The notes under the pieces are model-generated. The model had not been told where the DNA came from, did not search any database, and worked only from the letters and a program-made list of their open reading frames with translations. Source: Pristionchus mayeri (taxonomy: Eukaryota; Nematoda; Chromadorea; Rhabditida; Neodiplogasteridae). From it: DNA of 64,000 nt. Of this stretch, positions 24,201 through 35,337 are shown piece by piece (the stretch's first letter is position 1; every line of letters begins with the position of its first letter). A program made the translations under genes and the position numbers. Location of the stretch: positions 7,684,689 to 7,748,688 of the forward strand of contig BTRK01000002.1 in the NCBI GenBank assembly GCA_036245805.1. The letters are read 5' to 3'.

Positions 24201-27200
24201 CGGCCTTTTCGAAACTTCTAGCATCTTCCAGTTCCAGTATCCCAGAATTTGACAACACCTTACTTCGACACATGCATGTTGAATGATGTGACTGTTAAAT
24301 CCTGCTTCCGGCTCCACATTTAGCGCTGAGCAGTTCCGAAATTTGCCTGCGCGCTGCGCTCTACTCTCTTTACGGCGGACACTGAATAATTTATGGAAGA
24401 GCCGCATCGGTTTCAGCAACTTTATTTACTTTGTTATTTAGTTCGCATTTAGTTTCCTCTGTCATTTCCTTGTTTGCAAAAACATTGACTTGAAGTAAGT
24501 TACTTTGTCATCCGTTGTTGGGTCGGCTAGTCGATGGCCATCGCTACGTCGCAATCCCACTCGAAGATTTCGAAATCTGAGGAGAGGAGGCGCTTACGTT
24601 GTCGCAATGAACACCGAACATGCCCATTCCTATTCTGAAGCAGTGGTTGCAAATTATGAACAGAAGAGTTCAAAATGTCAATCCACCGACCATTTTGCTC
24701 TTTAGATCGGTCAAAGTTAGTCCGAAGGCCGAAGACCGAAGATATATAATCAGGAATCCTTGGTATCATGTCGAACTGTACGATTGAATAATTTATAGAA
24801 TATCCCCAGAAAGTGCACGGAAAACTCGATGAATTCGCATAGGTTTCAACCACTTTTCTTTACTTCAGTGATCGCGATTTAATCAGTGACACGTTTTTCT
24901 TGGTCGAAAAAATAAAACATATTGTTCTCGGATTCTTTCAATGTTGCAGTGGTATCAAAGTGTTGGCTGTGGAGTCGAAAGTTCTAGTCACCGATCCATT
25001 GTGCTCCCTCAACCGGTCCAAAAACTCGAGAGTCTAGACTCCTCCTCCTCCTGACTCCTGACTCCTGACTCGAGACTCCTGATATCAACTATAGCAGACA
25101 AGTCTCAAGTGGCAGGAGTGCTTGTGATGCCCCTGGCTACTTCTTCTACCTTTAGTACGATCATTAACGGCTCATTAGCGCTAGTGCGCTGTCTTTTCAA
25201 TCTCCACACTCTCTGATAGGCCAGAGAGGCGAGAGAGCACGCGAAATCGAGAGGTGTTTCTCTTTCGCTCTCTCTCGCGCTTGCCACTCCCACACATTTC
25301 CACACGCTTCTCGTTAATGAGCAGGAAATGTAGAGGACAGACTCTTCATTTGGCTGTATTTCTCGTCGCCTGAGAGGCAAGCGAGTGCGGATTATCGAGA
25401 GAGCGTTGTTTCTATGCCGCTATCGGTTCGTCTTTCCCTTGCGCGGACTCCAATGGGCGGTCTATTCTCGTCGAAACCCAAGTAGTGATGAGCAATCGTG
25501 GCTATTGGTACTTCCTCCGGCCGAAAGCTGGCCACTCCAGACAGGATCCGTCCAAATTAACACTTGTCAGTCTGGAAAACGTGATGTATCATGTTAGTAC
25601 TTCGTATCACAAGTCTGATCGGCCTTATCGGCTGTCTCGTTTTTAAAATGCTCCTAGCCACACTTGAAGGCAAATATTAACCTCTCCTTACGATCTCAAT
25701 TAGGCGACTTATATTTCACATTGCTGAGTCACGTAAAGAGTCTCTCACGTAGCCAGGTCCTAAATCGACAGATTTCGTATAGCTATGCATGCTTTTCTAG
25801 TATACCTCATCTCCCTTCACTTAATGTGTGATCAATATGTACGTGAATCTGTCAAAATTGATGATGAAATTATCATTACGATTTAGTGTTTCCGCTGGCG
25901 CGATTTTGAAGATTGCGTATCTTACCACTCACGTGTCTTGCTCAACCTCCTCGATTTTATGTGGCCATCAGTGCAAGTTTCCAGTTATACCAGTATTCTA
26001 ACAGTCCTACGTGCATTGATGACATATCCCTCCTCACGTTTGGCTCTCGAAACATGAAAAGCACTTGCATAATTAGTGTCCGTCTCAGTTTAGTTTGCTC
26101 CTTTCAATGCATTACGTGCCCCTCTCTGGTCGTCACTCAGATCCGTCTCGCACTGCTGCCCTTGAGCCCATCTCTTCCTTCTTCCAGCCAGCTTCTTACG
26201 AGCCATAAATCGGTGCATTAGCAAGGATTATTCACATGAATCGATTGTTCGCAAATATCAGTTGCCGATACAGCGTCACCTATGTTGATGAAATGCTAGT
26301 TGTTTTTGTTTTGTTTTGCAAAAATAATTTGAAATATAGAACACATCCTGCACGTCGTCACTCCGATTCGTCTCGCACTGTTCCTCTTGAGCCCACATCC
26401 ACTAAAGTTCCTCATCCGAATCCTGCCAGCTTCTTACGATTGTGTCCTCTTAGAATCGGAGCACCGATTCAGCCCCATTTATTAAAGTTAGGATAGGCAA
26501 GTCACTACATTTACTCACAATGTCGCATTTCGACTATTCTATTTTTTCTACGCGAGAGATGGTCGACAGGCTCAAAATACCGAAAAAGTGCGAATACGCT
26601 GATATCAATTCGATTTTGGCTTAGATTTTTTCCCAACATCAGTTGTTGAGTTAGGCTCGCTTCTCTTGAGATGAGATGAGAGCATCTTACATGTAACCCG
26701 AGCTCGGAAAAGACGAGATCAGTTCCTGTCCTCTTCCTCCTCCTCCTCCGCTTACTCCCTCTTTCTTTCTTCCTGTCCTACTCCTCCTTCCCGAAATATC
26801 CTTCACGAAATTGTTCAATATCAGCTCAAGTCATGTACGATATAGTGTATATTGTCCAGAATTTCATTTTTTTTCTGATACCAACTCCAAAGAAAAATAA
26901 TAATCCTTATATATTCTTTCTCAATGCCGATTTGCAAACTTTTTTAGAACGCGAGCGTTCCCACCGCTCTGAGAGTTCCTCGTTTCTGCATATAAATAGC
27001 GCGCGAATGCGTAGATTTTCACGTAGAAAGCCCAGAATTCCTCTGCGCACCCCACCCTATAATTATGTTATTGCTTCGAGTCGGATGGCGAGCGCAAAGC
27101 AAAATGCAGAATTATTCCCAGCACTTCTTCCACTGAAACCGACGAGAAATCTCGCATTTTCAGAGATTCAGACGCGCGTTTCACACAAGGAGAAATTATT

Positions 27201-27675
27201 GTTATTCTCCGTTTGGCAAATCACACCTCTCCCTTTCTTGATTCTCAACTTTGTCGCGTTTACTGTTCTTTCAAACCAACACTCACAGTTTGCGAAAAGT
27301 TCTTCTCTTGCTTGATGCCTACCCAAGGTAAGGTGTCATTGCAGCCCATTTCGGCGTTTTGAACCCGGAATTTGTTATGACTAAACTTCCTACGTGAAAA
27401 GCAGCCTGCCGACTTTAAAACTACAGTCTATTCGATTATGTTTCCTCTGTTAGCTATTCATTCTGGCCCAGCAATGGGTGGCAGGAAGGAATGAGGGATA
27501 CTCTTGCCCTCAGGTAGGGATGACTAATGATCTATCGCTATGACCTGAGAGGAGGCAGGGGGGGAGACAATCGTCTGTCACCAAGAGTCCAATGAGTAAT
27601 GATCTCTATAGAGCAGGCGACTCTCACTGGTTAGAGAAAACGAGAGATTGTACGATATTGAAAGAGCGCAGAGAC
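21249..27675. other. Gene-poor CT-rich DNA with degenerate repeats
   Basis: No exon pair with matching phases is found. Contents: CT-rich tracts (22550-22620, 26715-26800); half or full hairpins of the gagagtcagac family (about 23007-23050, 23189-23260, 23476-23545, 25201-25255); a ctcctga microsatellite near 25036-25080; and imperfect direct repeats at about 26110-26210 and 26350-26445. Open frames of up to 160 codons have no recognised domain and overlap repeats. Confidence 0.45.
23880..24060. repeat. Dyad with repeated AACCAGTT-type sites
   Basis: An inverted repeat pairs 'ttggttagcctaagc' with 'gcttaggctaacca'. In and around it CTGGTTAACCAG and CAGTTGTTAACAAGTT recur, giving at least six AACYRGTT/AACYGGTT-like half-sites. 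It could be a small palindromic repeat or a binding-site cluster for a Grainyhead-like factor; the sequence alone cannot decide. Confidence 0.4.
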
Positions 27676-28290
27676 AACGGAGGGATGACATGCTTTATGA
27701 TCGAGTACCTGGTTGTCAGGAATGGGAGAAGTAGAGGGCCGTAACATCCCACCTAGTTGAACTTTTACCTGAACAATCTGTTTCGGAAACATTTCTTGTT
27801 ATTTATCCACTTTCGCTATCTTTTGTAACGCACTTTCCCTGTTAACACCTAGGATAAAGACGATGAGTATCACCTCCCAGTTACCCCAGGTAGGCATTAG
27901 CCGTCCCAGGAGGGATGTCATGCTTTATGAACGACGACCTGGTTGGCAGGAATGGGGTCAGGAGGAATCGTCTGACTCTCCAAACCACACGCTCTCTCGT
28001 CGATGATATGTAGAGAGCGAGACCATTGCTCGGGGGGGAGTCTCCTCGCTGAATGATAAATATTCCTGCTTTATTGAACGTTTTATTGGAACATACTGCA
28101 TTTCCATCGGTTTTATCGCTGTTTCCCTATTCTCACAATTTCTGGTGTTCTCTAACAGCACTTTATATAAACTTAGCACCTAGGTGAGCATTATCCCCTC
28201 CCAGGTGGGCATTAGCCGTCCCAGAAGAGATGACATGCTATATGATCGACGACCTGGTTGGCAGGAATGGGGGGCAGGGAGGAGGGAGGC
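27676..28290. repeat. Three imperfect tandem copies of a 230-310 bp unit
   Basis: The marker 'gatgWcatgctWtatgaWcg' followed by 'acctggttggcaggaatgg' occurs at about 27685, 27914 and 28229. The spacer contains 'cacctaggt' and 'cattagccgtcccag'. The middle unit carries a gagagtcagac hairpin (27961-28035), which accounts for part of its extra length. Confidence 0.65.
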
Positions 28291-28330
28291 TGTAATAAGA
28301 CACCGCGCCACCTCGTGTAGAGTAGAGTCA

Positions 28331-28610
28331 CGCTATGGCTCTCTGGTGGACATCTGGTCCTGCGCATAATTCGGAAAAAACTGCTTTCCTCGCGATTTCG
28401 TTGGCACATTTTTTGGAGTATTTAGTTTCTTCCTCCATACAGTGGCCAACCAATAACTTCTGGTTCTCAGTTTCTCCATTACTCGTGATCTTTCCCTTAT
28501 TTAATCTGAACAATATTGTTGGACTGGGGAAAGAAGTGTGAATATGTTCACTAAGTCGCGCTATGGTTCTCTGGTGGGCATCTGGACTTGCGCATAATTT
28601 GGATTTAGGT
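28331..28610. repeat. Direct repeat flanking 190 bp of unique DNA
   Basis: 'cgctatggctctctggtgg' followed by 'catctggtcctgcgcataat' at 28331 recurs with few changes at about 28559. No coding capacity is seen. Confidence 0.5.
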
Positions 28611-30815
28611 GGCTCCAAGCTATCGTTTCTTTTGCGCGTCTAAGCGAATCGTCTCTTTCCCTTCGATACCGATATTTGAGAGATGCGCTATGGTATTGCT
28701 TTTAAGATGCATTCCTCTATGGTTGGAGCTCACTATCTTCATTAACCACACTCCCTAGAATATAATTTATGTTTAAATTGTTAGTCTGGATATGAGAATT
28801 GTGAATATATTCACTAAAAAGGGTACGAAATTTCCACTAGCACCACTTCCGGCATCTAGAAATAGATGATTCCCCGCTGATAGTGCAATTACCCTTCCAC
28901 TATTTTTCGCTTTCGTGTCCTTACCCAGATTGCTTGGGGAGAGACAGGTCGTTTGGCGCGGTCCCCCGGGACACCGGGAGCAAGCGATCATTGTATCGCC
29001 AAGCCACTACCAGGCCACTCTCATTATCACTCTAGTTAATTCTCTTATTCGCAACCCTGCCACCGGATTCCGTTTCTTCTCAAGCAGTACGCTGTCGCGC
29101 AGGAGCAAAGATCAGTACAATGACAATTGCTACAGCATTCTCATCATCATTTTACTGCCCTCTCAGACAAATTTTCCCCGCGTCTTCCGTCAAATGAGGA
29201 TAGGGGGGGCGTATTCCCGGAGATGCTTTCCGCATATTTTGGTTGCCTTAACGTTTAAATCGCTCTAAAAAATCCACATTCCTGCATAGATGACGCGCGC
29301 GTGGAAGTTCACGCAAAACGACCGGAAGTCATGCCTTGATGTCGTGCCCATGGCACTAGGTCGGAAGAGAACTATGACGTCATGCCGCCTTTGATATATC
29401 AAATGCGGCATGACGTCATAGTTCTCATCCGACCTAGTGCCGTACCCATTAACCGCACTCAAATCTTCCCCCGCTCCTCTCTCGTCAAATGAGGAGAGTG
29501 GCCAATTCCCGAAAATGATTTCCGCCTTTTTTTGGTCGCGTTAACGTTCCAATCGCTCTAAAAAATACACATTTCTGCATGGAACAAGCGCGCGTGGATG
29601 TTCACATTGAACGCCCGGAAATCCTTCCTTGATTTCGTGCCCATTAAAGAAGGATTGTCAGCAAAGTTGAGAATTGCATATGGGACAATACGCGTATTGG
29701 TCTCATGAACGATGAGAGAATCCCAAAAGATGAAAGTCTGAGGTCCATTTTGAAGGGAGATACGCTCGTGCGAAATTTACTTGCAGGGCTGGGAAAGTAC
29801 AGTATGCTAATGAAAAACACTCATTTTGAATAGCGCGCCCTCTGGCTGACCACTTTCTCACCTCCCTCGCCTTTTTTTTGTATAGCAAATGAGGGAGGGA
29901 AAGGCTGGTTCAAATCCTGCCGGTGACCATCATTTTGCAGGATGTTTTGATTGTCATTAAAATACATGATATACATGTGATTATGCTTTACAATTGATTA
30001 TGAAAAGATTCCAATGGATTTATCGCACAGTTGAACATTTGAACGAAAATAGAAGAACATAATGTAATACAAAGAGCAAAGTGAGGTTGACCTCTCATGA
30101 CGTCATGAGAGATCATGAGGAGGCTCTTCATCCAATCGGTCGATACTATTTGCATACTTTCGATGCATTGTGATCAGCTCATTCTCTGGTAATCGCGCCC
30201 CAGTAGTTTTCGAGTAAAATTCCGAGCATTAGGCACGCATTTTTTTTACTAGGAATATGCTCGATTTCTACTCGGAACGAGCCGCGATACTCGCACCCTA
30301 CTATAGGGCGATACTCGCCCCCTACTCGGAAAAGGGGAGGGACGAGGGGGTTCCTACTCGCTCCCTACTAGGAAGATTACTGTAATTCAATTCGTCTCTC
30401 GTGTTCTATCGAGGATTGTTGTTATTTCCGATTTATCGATTTTGCTTCAAAATTACAATAACAATTCACGAACAAGAACTTCTACCGTATACATATTCAA
30501 ATTTACATGAGAGAAGCAAATAAATAAAAATTACAACAAGGGGAGTGGGGAATAACGAGAAACTGGGAGTAACAAGATCCAACAACAAATTAAAAGGGAG
30601 AATCTATCAATATAATGACTGACTCAGTTTCTACCCGGAAAAAATGGAGTAGTCGTTGTCCTTCTCGTTGAGTCCGTGCGGATGGTGTGGCCCGGCGCTA
30701 TCGTACTGGGAGTGTCTGTAATGACTTAATCGTAAATATATTATTTTCTTGGCTACTTTGCTCGTGAAATATAACAAGAAATGGGCATACTGATGATATT
30801 AAGAAGGGAACATAC
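28611..30815. other. Gene-free DNA with repeat remnants
   Basis: Two copies of a degenerate repeat ('cgctctaaaaaatMcacattYctgcat' then 'gcgcgcgtgga') lie at about 29260 and 29565, with relatives near 31665 and 26970. A tRNA-like B box (ggttcaaatcctgcc) occurs at about 29908-29922 with no matching tRNA 5' half. A G/C-rich block at 30190-30370 repeats 'ccctactcggaa'-type words. An acceptor followed by an open frame ending at about 30637 (H-S-Q-Y-D-S-A-G-P-H-H-P) may be an orphan exon on the minus strand. Confidence 0.4.
29353..29440. repeat. Palindromic MITE of the gcactagg family (most complete copy)
   Basis: An 88-bp hairpin running from gcactaggtcgga to tccgacctagtgc with CATGACGTCAT-type inner arms. 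It serves as the reference for the copies at 5635, 44059 and 47179. Confidence 0.8.
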
Positions 30816-30930
30816 CGATCTGGTCGCAGATACGCTTGTTGGTGTGGAAGTCATGGGTCATCTTGGTATAGTACTTCTCGATGATGACCTTGGAGGCCTT
30901 CTACACGGTCTTGGTACGGACGCGTCCCAT
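30816..30930 (-). pseudogene. rps-17: 5' fragment of ribosomal protein eS17 (RPS17) gene
   Basis: Starting at the ATG at 30928-30930, the first 38 codons read [24 protein letters not shown], then [13 protein letters not shown]. This is the conserved N-terminus of eS17, a small-subunit protein. Codon 10, normally lysine, is TAG (AAG to TAG). The exon ends at a GTATGT donor, so the copy arose at DNA level rather than by retrotransposition. No following eS17 exon is present. The symbol refers to the parent gene; this copy is non-functional. Confidence 0.85.
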
Positions 30931-33763
30931 GTTGAGTGCTCAATCTGATGAAAAAAAGAATGTAATAAAGGGATATTGAACACAACAACATACAAGCAAC
31001 AACGAAGCAACAAGAAACCATCCCCTGAACGCCCTTTTAACGACTAAAAAGCGAAATAATGGAACAACGGATTTCAACAACCAGCTTTTAGCCTACAAAA
31101 AAATCGACATAATCGTGAACTGGCCAATTTTTATTCAGCGTTTAAATAAGCTATCATTAAATGGCATAGTATTTAGTAACCCTTAAACGAGTAAGGCAAA
31201 ATAAAACTAAGTGGAAGCAAAGTGAGCTATCCTAAGTGCACAAATCACGTATTGTCAGATTTGAAGAAATTAGCACTTTCAACTGCAGCGTTTAGGGTAA
31301 TATATTAATCAGTTGTGACAAAAAACGCACAAAAGAGAAACAAAATATCACGGGAAGAATGAATTTAACCAAAAAAGCGAAAATAGAAAGTGAGTTGCGC
31401 AGGGAGTCGCAAACACTGTGGTTAGCAAGGATTGCTGCGTAAAGTTCAGTCTGGAAAGTCTACAGTTTCCGCTTGATAGGGACGATTTTTCTGTGCAAGA
31501 GTCTCAACCGTTTAAGTTTTACTTTGCTGACACTCCTTCTTTAACCGCACTCAAATCTCCCCCCCCCCCTCCCCCCCCGTTCCTTTTCCGTCAAATGAAG
31601 AAACGGAGACCTCTTTCCAGGAGACGATTTCCTCATTTTTGGCAGCGGCATTAACATTCCTATCGCTCTACGAATTACGTGTTCATACATATACCAAGCG
31701 TACGGATTTCGACGTAGAACGCCCAGAATTGCTTATTGTATTGCCTGCCTGCTAACCTCTCACTCAATTATTCCCCGCTTCTCTTCCGTCAAATGAGGAA
31801 TGGGGGCCCCGAGCAATAGTCTGACTCTCTTCAGTTTGCATACTCTCTCGTCTCTCTGACCGGCGAGAGAGCGTGCAAACTGAAGAGAGTCAGACTATTG
31901 CTCGGGCCCCATTCCCGGAGAGAATCGGGCGTCTTGACTTTCCTCTGCCTCTCTTTCTTTAATTCGACCACCGACGGCTCGGTTTATTCCTTCTTTTTAC
32001 AAATCTGCTCGTTTTTCCGTGATCTCTGGCTTTGCTTGACATACAATATGATAGAGAGTGAAGAAATCACGAATGTAGTTCCCATTTTGCTTGAAATCAC
32101 GTTGTCGGTCGGCTCATTCCTCGCATTTTTAAAAATTATGTGTTTTCGCAAGTTAGCCCAACAATATTGTCGTTTTCACACTAGCTTTGGTTTTATAAAC
32201 TAGCTGAAACTCAGTACATATTCTTTAGAATCCAATATCGCTTCTCCACAATGTTCTCCACAATTCAACATGGGAAAATCTAGTGATATGCTGGGCTCAA
32301 TATTTCTTATTTGCATGAACTTGATCGATCGTTAGCTCTGATCTTTATGACAGATCAAGTTTTCGTTTCTTTCAGTCCTATGGCAGACAACCATTGATGC
32401 ATCCGATTCCGATATAAATTAAACGACCGGCTGAAACTCATTTCTTACAATTTTACTCGGCTCTGGCATTCATCTCCAATTTCCCCTTTTGCTTGTCTCT
32501 ACAAAATAATAATAATCGAGGCATGCGGGAACTGCCACTTTCTCAACGCGAACTCTCGCTTTCCGGAGTTCTGTCTGAACAGTTAGAGTGCGAACTCGAG
32601 CAATATTTTGCACGCGAAACGAATAAAAACGCAAAAAAAATCATTGATGACCGGTTCAAAGAAGGTGAGAATGAGTTTCAGCTGGTCAATGAATCCATAT
32701 CAGAATAGGTTAAATCAATAATGTGGGTATTTCAACGTCATTAAAATAATCTCATCATTCCCCATACACTCTCGACCGCCGAAGATGTGTACGGGAAATC
32801 AATATTGTCTGAATTGCACCCTCTAGTTAGGACGAACTCATCTTCGGCACTAATTAGTCAATTTCTAAATGACGCCGTCTGTTTTCCGCTCATTCCTTAG
32901 CCAGTTCGTGTAAACCGATCCATCCTCCGCCCTCCTCCCCATGAGTAATGACCAGCCGCTTTCTTCATTCTACATGTTATCTCACCATCTAGACAGAGCT
33001 AGATATCATGTAAGGTGAGGAGAGTATTGCTCTAGTTTCCGTCTCAATCCTACACACTCTCTTGTGAGTTAGACATCGAGAGAGCAAGTAAATTGGAGAG
33101 ATTCAGAGAAATAGAGAGTCAGAGAGAGTGCCCCCTCTAGTTTTTCCTTGCCTTAAAACGACACTTAGCATCCGCCGACGTAATGACTAACACGCACGGA
33201 AGGCGGAAAGAGGATACCGGCGGCTTTTAGTCGGAGCTGCTGCTGGACTTTAGCTCAGCTAAACTTGGCTCTTATTACAATCGTGTTTGTTTGATTTCAC
33301 TGGTTTGATTGCTACATGTTTCCTTCTGATACCGGTGGAATTGTGTGGAAGAGCCGAAGCTGCTGCTCCAATTGGAATCCAGGTCTATGACTCGCAGCGA
33401 ATTCGCTCAAATCTCTCTTTTTTTTCATTATCGCTTCACGTTTCCACCTTTCGAAATCATTCTGTTCTCCACAATTGTCTTTAGCCGGATGATTGACGTC
33501 GCTGCGAATCATAATTACGCCTTGAGTCATAATTATGCTCCTAAGAAATAACTACTTACCGGCGCTCTCTTCATTGCGTGTGCTCTCTCACCAACTGGTG
33601 ATTCTCATACTAGGACACCAAGACTAAACGCCGCCGAGTGCAGCTATGCTTTGCGTCCGGTGATCAATCAGCCCGCTTTCCAGCTACATCAGAACTTCGC
33701 TTTCCTCCAGATGAATATCGTATCGCGCATTCTTTCCTAGAACTTTATTGCAGAGCTATTTTT
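30931..33763. other. Gene-free DNA with repeats
   Basis: Contains C-runs (31559-31580), an imperfect member of the 26970/29260/29565 repeat family near 31540-31740, and hairpins at 31800-31913 and 33040-33130. A 71-codon open frame at 32493-32708 is acidic and helix-prone in its second half (E-Q-L-E-C-E-L-E-Q-Y) but has no splice or homology support; I do not call it a gene. Confidence 0.4.
31800..31913. repeat. Near-perfect gagagtcagac hairpin
   Basis: Both arms include 'gagcaatagtctgactctct' and end in GGGGCCC; the loop is 'ctctctgaccgg'. Only a few mismatches occur over about 105 bp. It is the cleanest member of the dispersed hairpin family. Confidence 0.85.
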
Positions 33764-34592
33764 GGGGGGCGTGACAAAACGGCAACGACATAACGGCAAG
33801 CGACAAAACGGCAACGGAGCATAACTCAGTGGAGAGTTGTCCTAGAACATCGGGAATGGTCTGTATCACATCAGCGTATTTTCTCCGTAATTTTCAATAA
33901 CATGATCTTTGATCTTTTGGAGGCTGACGACAAAACGGCAACGAGTCATAGCACCACCAAATAATCACACAGCTCTCGGGAAGGCATTAATCGATATCGA
34001 ATGTCTTGTCCTATCCATTCGACATCTGTCCTTTGATCTTTGACCAACTAGTGACAAAACGGCAACGAACCATAACTCCGTTCGCGCGAGTTTTTAGATG
34101 ATTCTGAGTAGTGTTTGGTTCGTTGCCGTTTTGTCGCTAGTTGGCCAAACATCAACGAGTAGATGTCGAATGAATATAACAGATCATTAGCTATCGAATG
34201 GTGCCGATCTGAGCGCTGTGGGATCATTCTGAACCGTTTTATGACTCGTTGCCTTTTGTCGTCAGTTGGTCAAAGATTAAAAATCAGATGTCGAATGGAT
34301 AGGGCAGGTCATTAGATATCGACTAATGCCTTCCTGAGTGCTGTGGGATTATTTAGAGTGGTGCTATGGCTCGTTGCTGTTTTGTCGTCAACCTCCAAAG
34401 GGTCAACGATCATGTTATTGACAATTACGGAGAAAATATGATGATGTGATACAGACCATTCCCGATGTTCTAGGACAACTCTCCAATGAGTTATGCTCCG
34501 TTGCCGTTTTGTCGCTTGCCGTTATGTCGTTGCCGTTTTGTCGTAATTAAGCCGCGTTGCCGTTTTGTCGTTGCCGTTTTGTCACCCCCCCC
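33764..34592. mobile_element. Foldback element with iterated 'gacaaaacggcaacg' motif
   Basis: It starts GGGGGG and ends CCCCCCCC. 'acaaaacggcaacg' occurs at least five times in the left half and its complement at least six times in the right, spaced irregularly inside long imperfect arms that meet near 34125. The G-run plus CAAAAnnGCAAC ends are shared in style with the elements at 50938-52883 and 54550-55055. No protein is encoded. Confidence 0.75.
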
Positions 34593-35337
34593 TTTTTTTG
34601 CCAACCTGATTCATCAATGCACCATTTCTGCCTCACTCCATTCCTCCATTTCCCATTTACCCAATGAGTGATGCTCGATTCCACTACATGAGAAGAAGAA
34701 GAATGACGCGCCCACCACCAATTTTCATTCCAATCCCTCTTCTAGATATGATTCCAATTCATTCCTTTGGCATGACTCATTATTTCCTTGCTTTTGGAGT
34801 TCCAGAAACGATTCCACGGCCTCTTCTCTTTGTCAGAACCCAATTCCCGCATTTCACACTATAACTACGTCGCTTCACTCTTCGAAATACTTCTTCTTCC
34901 TCATCCTCTCTCCCTCTTCCCTTTATTATGTCGCTTTCCGTTCCCGTGGATCGAATATGATCACATCTGGATCGCATATTGTGAGATGTTTCTTGTGCTC
35001 TCTCAGTTTAGCGTGATCTCTCGGTTTATATGATTCTCTAGCGCACTATCAATATCAAGTGCTCTCTCGATTTCTCTTACCACCTAGAGAGTGTGCAAAA
35101 TGGCGAGAACCTCGATCACTAGAAGCACTCCGTCCCGCTTTCCCAATGCTTTCACACAATCCCCGTGCACTTCCTCCCTGTCGATTTTCGAGTGTAAATT
35201 TTGACTTTCGCGCACATTTGCTCTGTATTATTTGAATTTTGAACCAGATCCGTAGAATAGAACCCGATTGTAGGGCCGGACTACATCCCGGATGAGCCGA
35301 TGATCCGGAATCCGGCGCGGTTGCTGCTGAACGACGG
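34593..35337. promoter_or_regulatory. Upstream region of the Ly6/ODR-2-like gene
   Basis: Pyrimidine-rich sequence with a hairpin-family copy at 35053-35120. No TATA box or clear trans-splice acceptor can be assigned. It is called regulatory only by position. Confidence 0.35.

Noticed and set aside
26833..27315. 160-codon open frame on the plus strand
   Set aside because: No domain, no splice context, low-complexity composition, and part of it lies in a repeat also found near 29260, 29565 and 31665.
27676..28290. CRISPR-like array
   Set aside because: The repeats are long, imperfect and few, in eukaryotic DNA; they are ordinary tandem duplications.
29905..29925. tRNA gene suggested by ggttcaaatcctgcc
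   Set aside because: No matching acceptor stem, D arm or anticodon arm lies 60-70 bp upstream; it is at most a SINE-like or chance B box.
32493..32708. Small acidic protein gene
   Set aside because: No acceptor, leader site or homologous copy supports it; composition alone is not enough.
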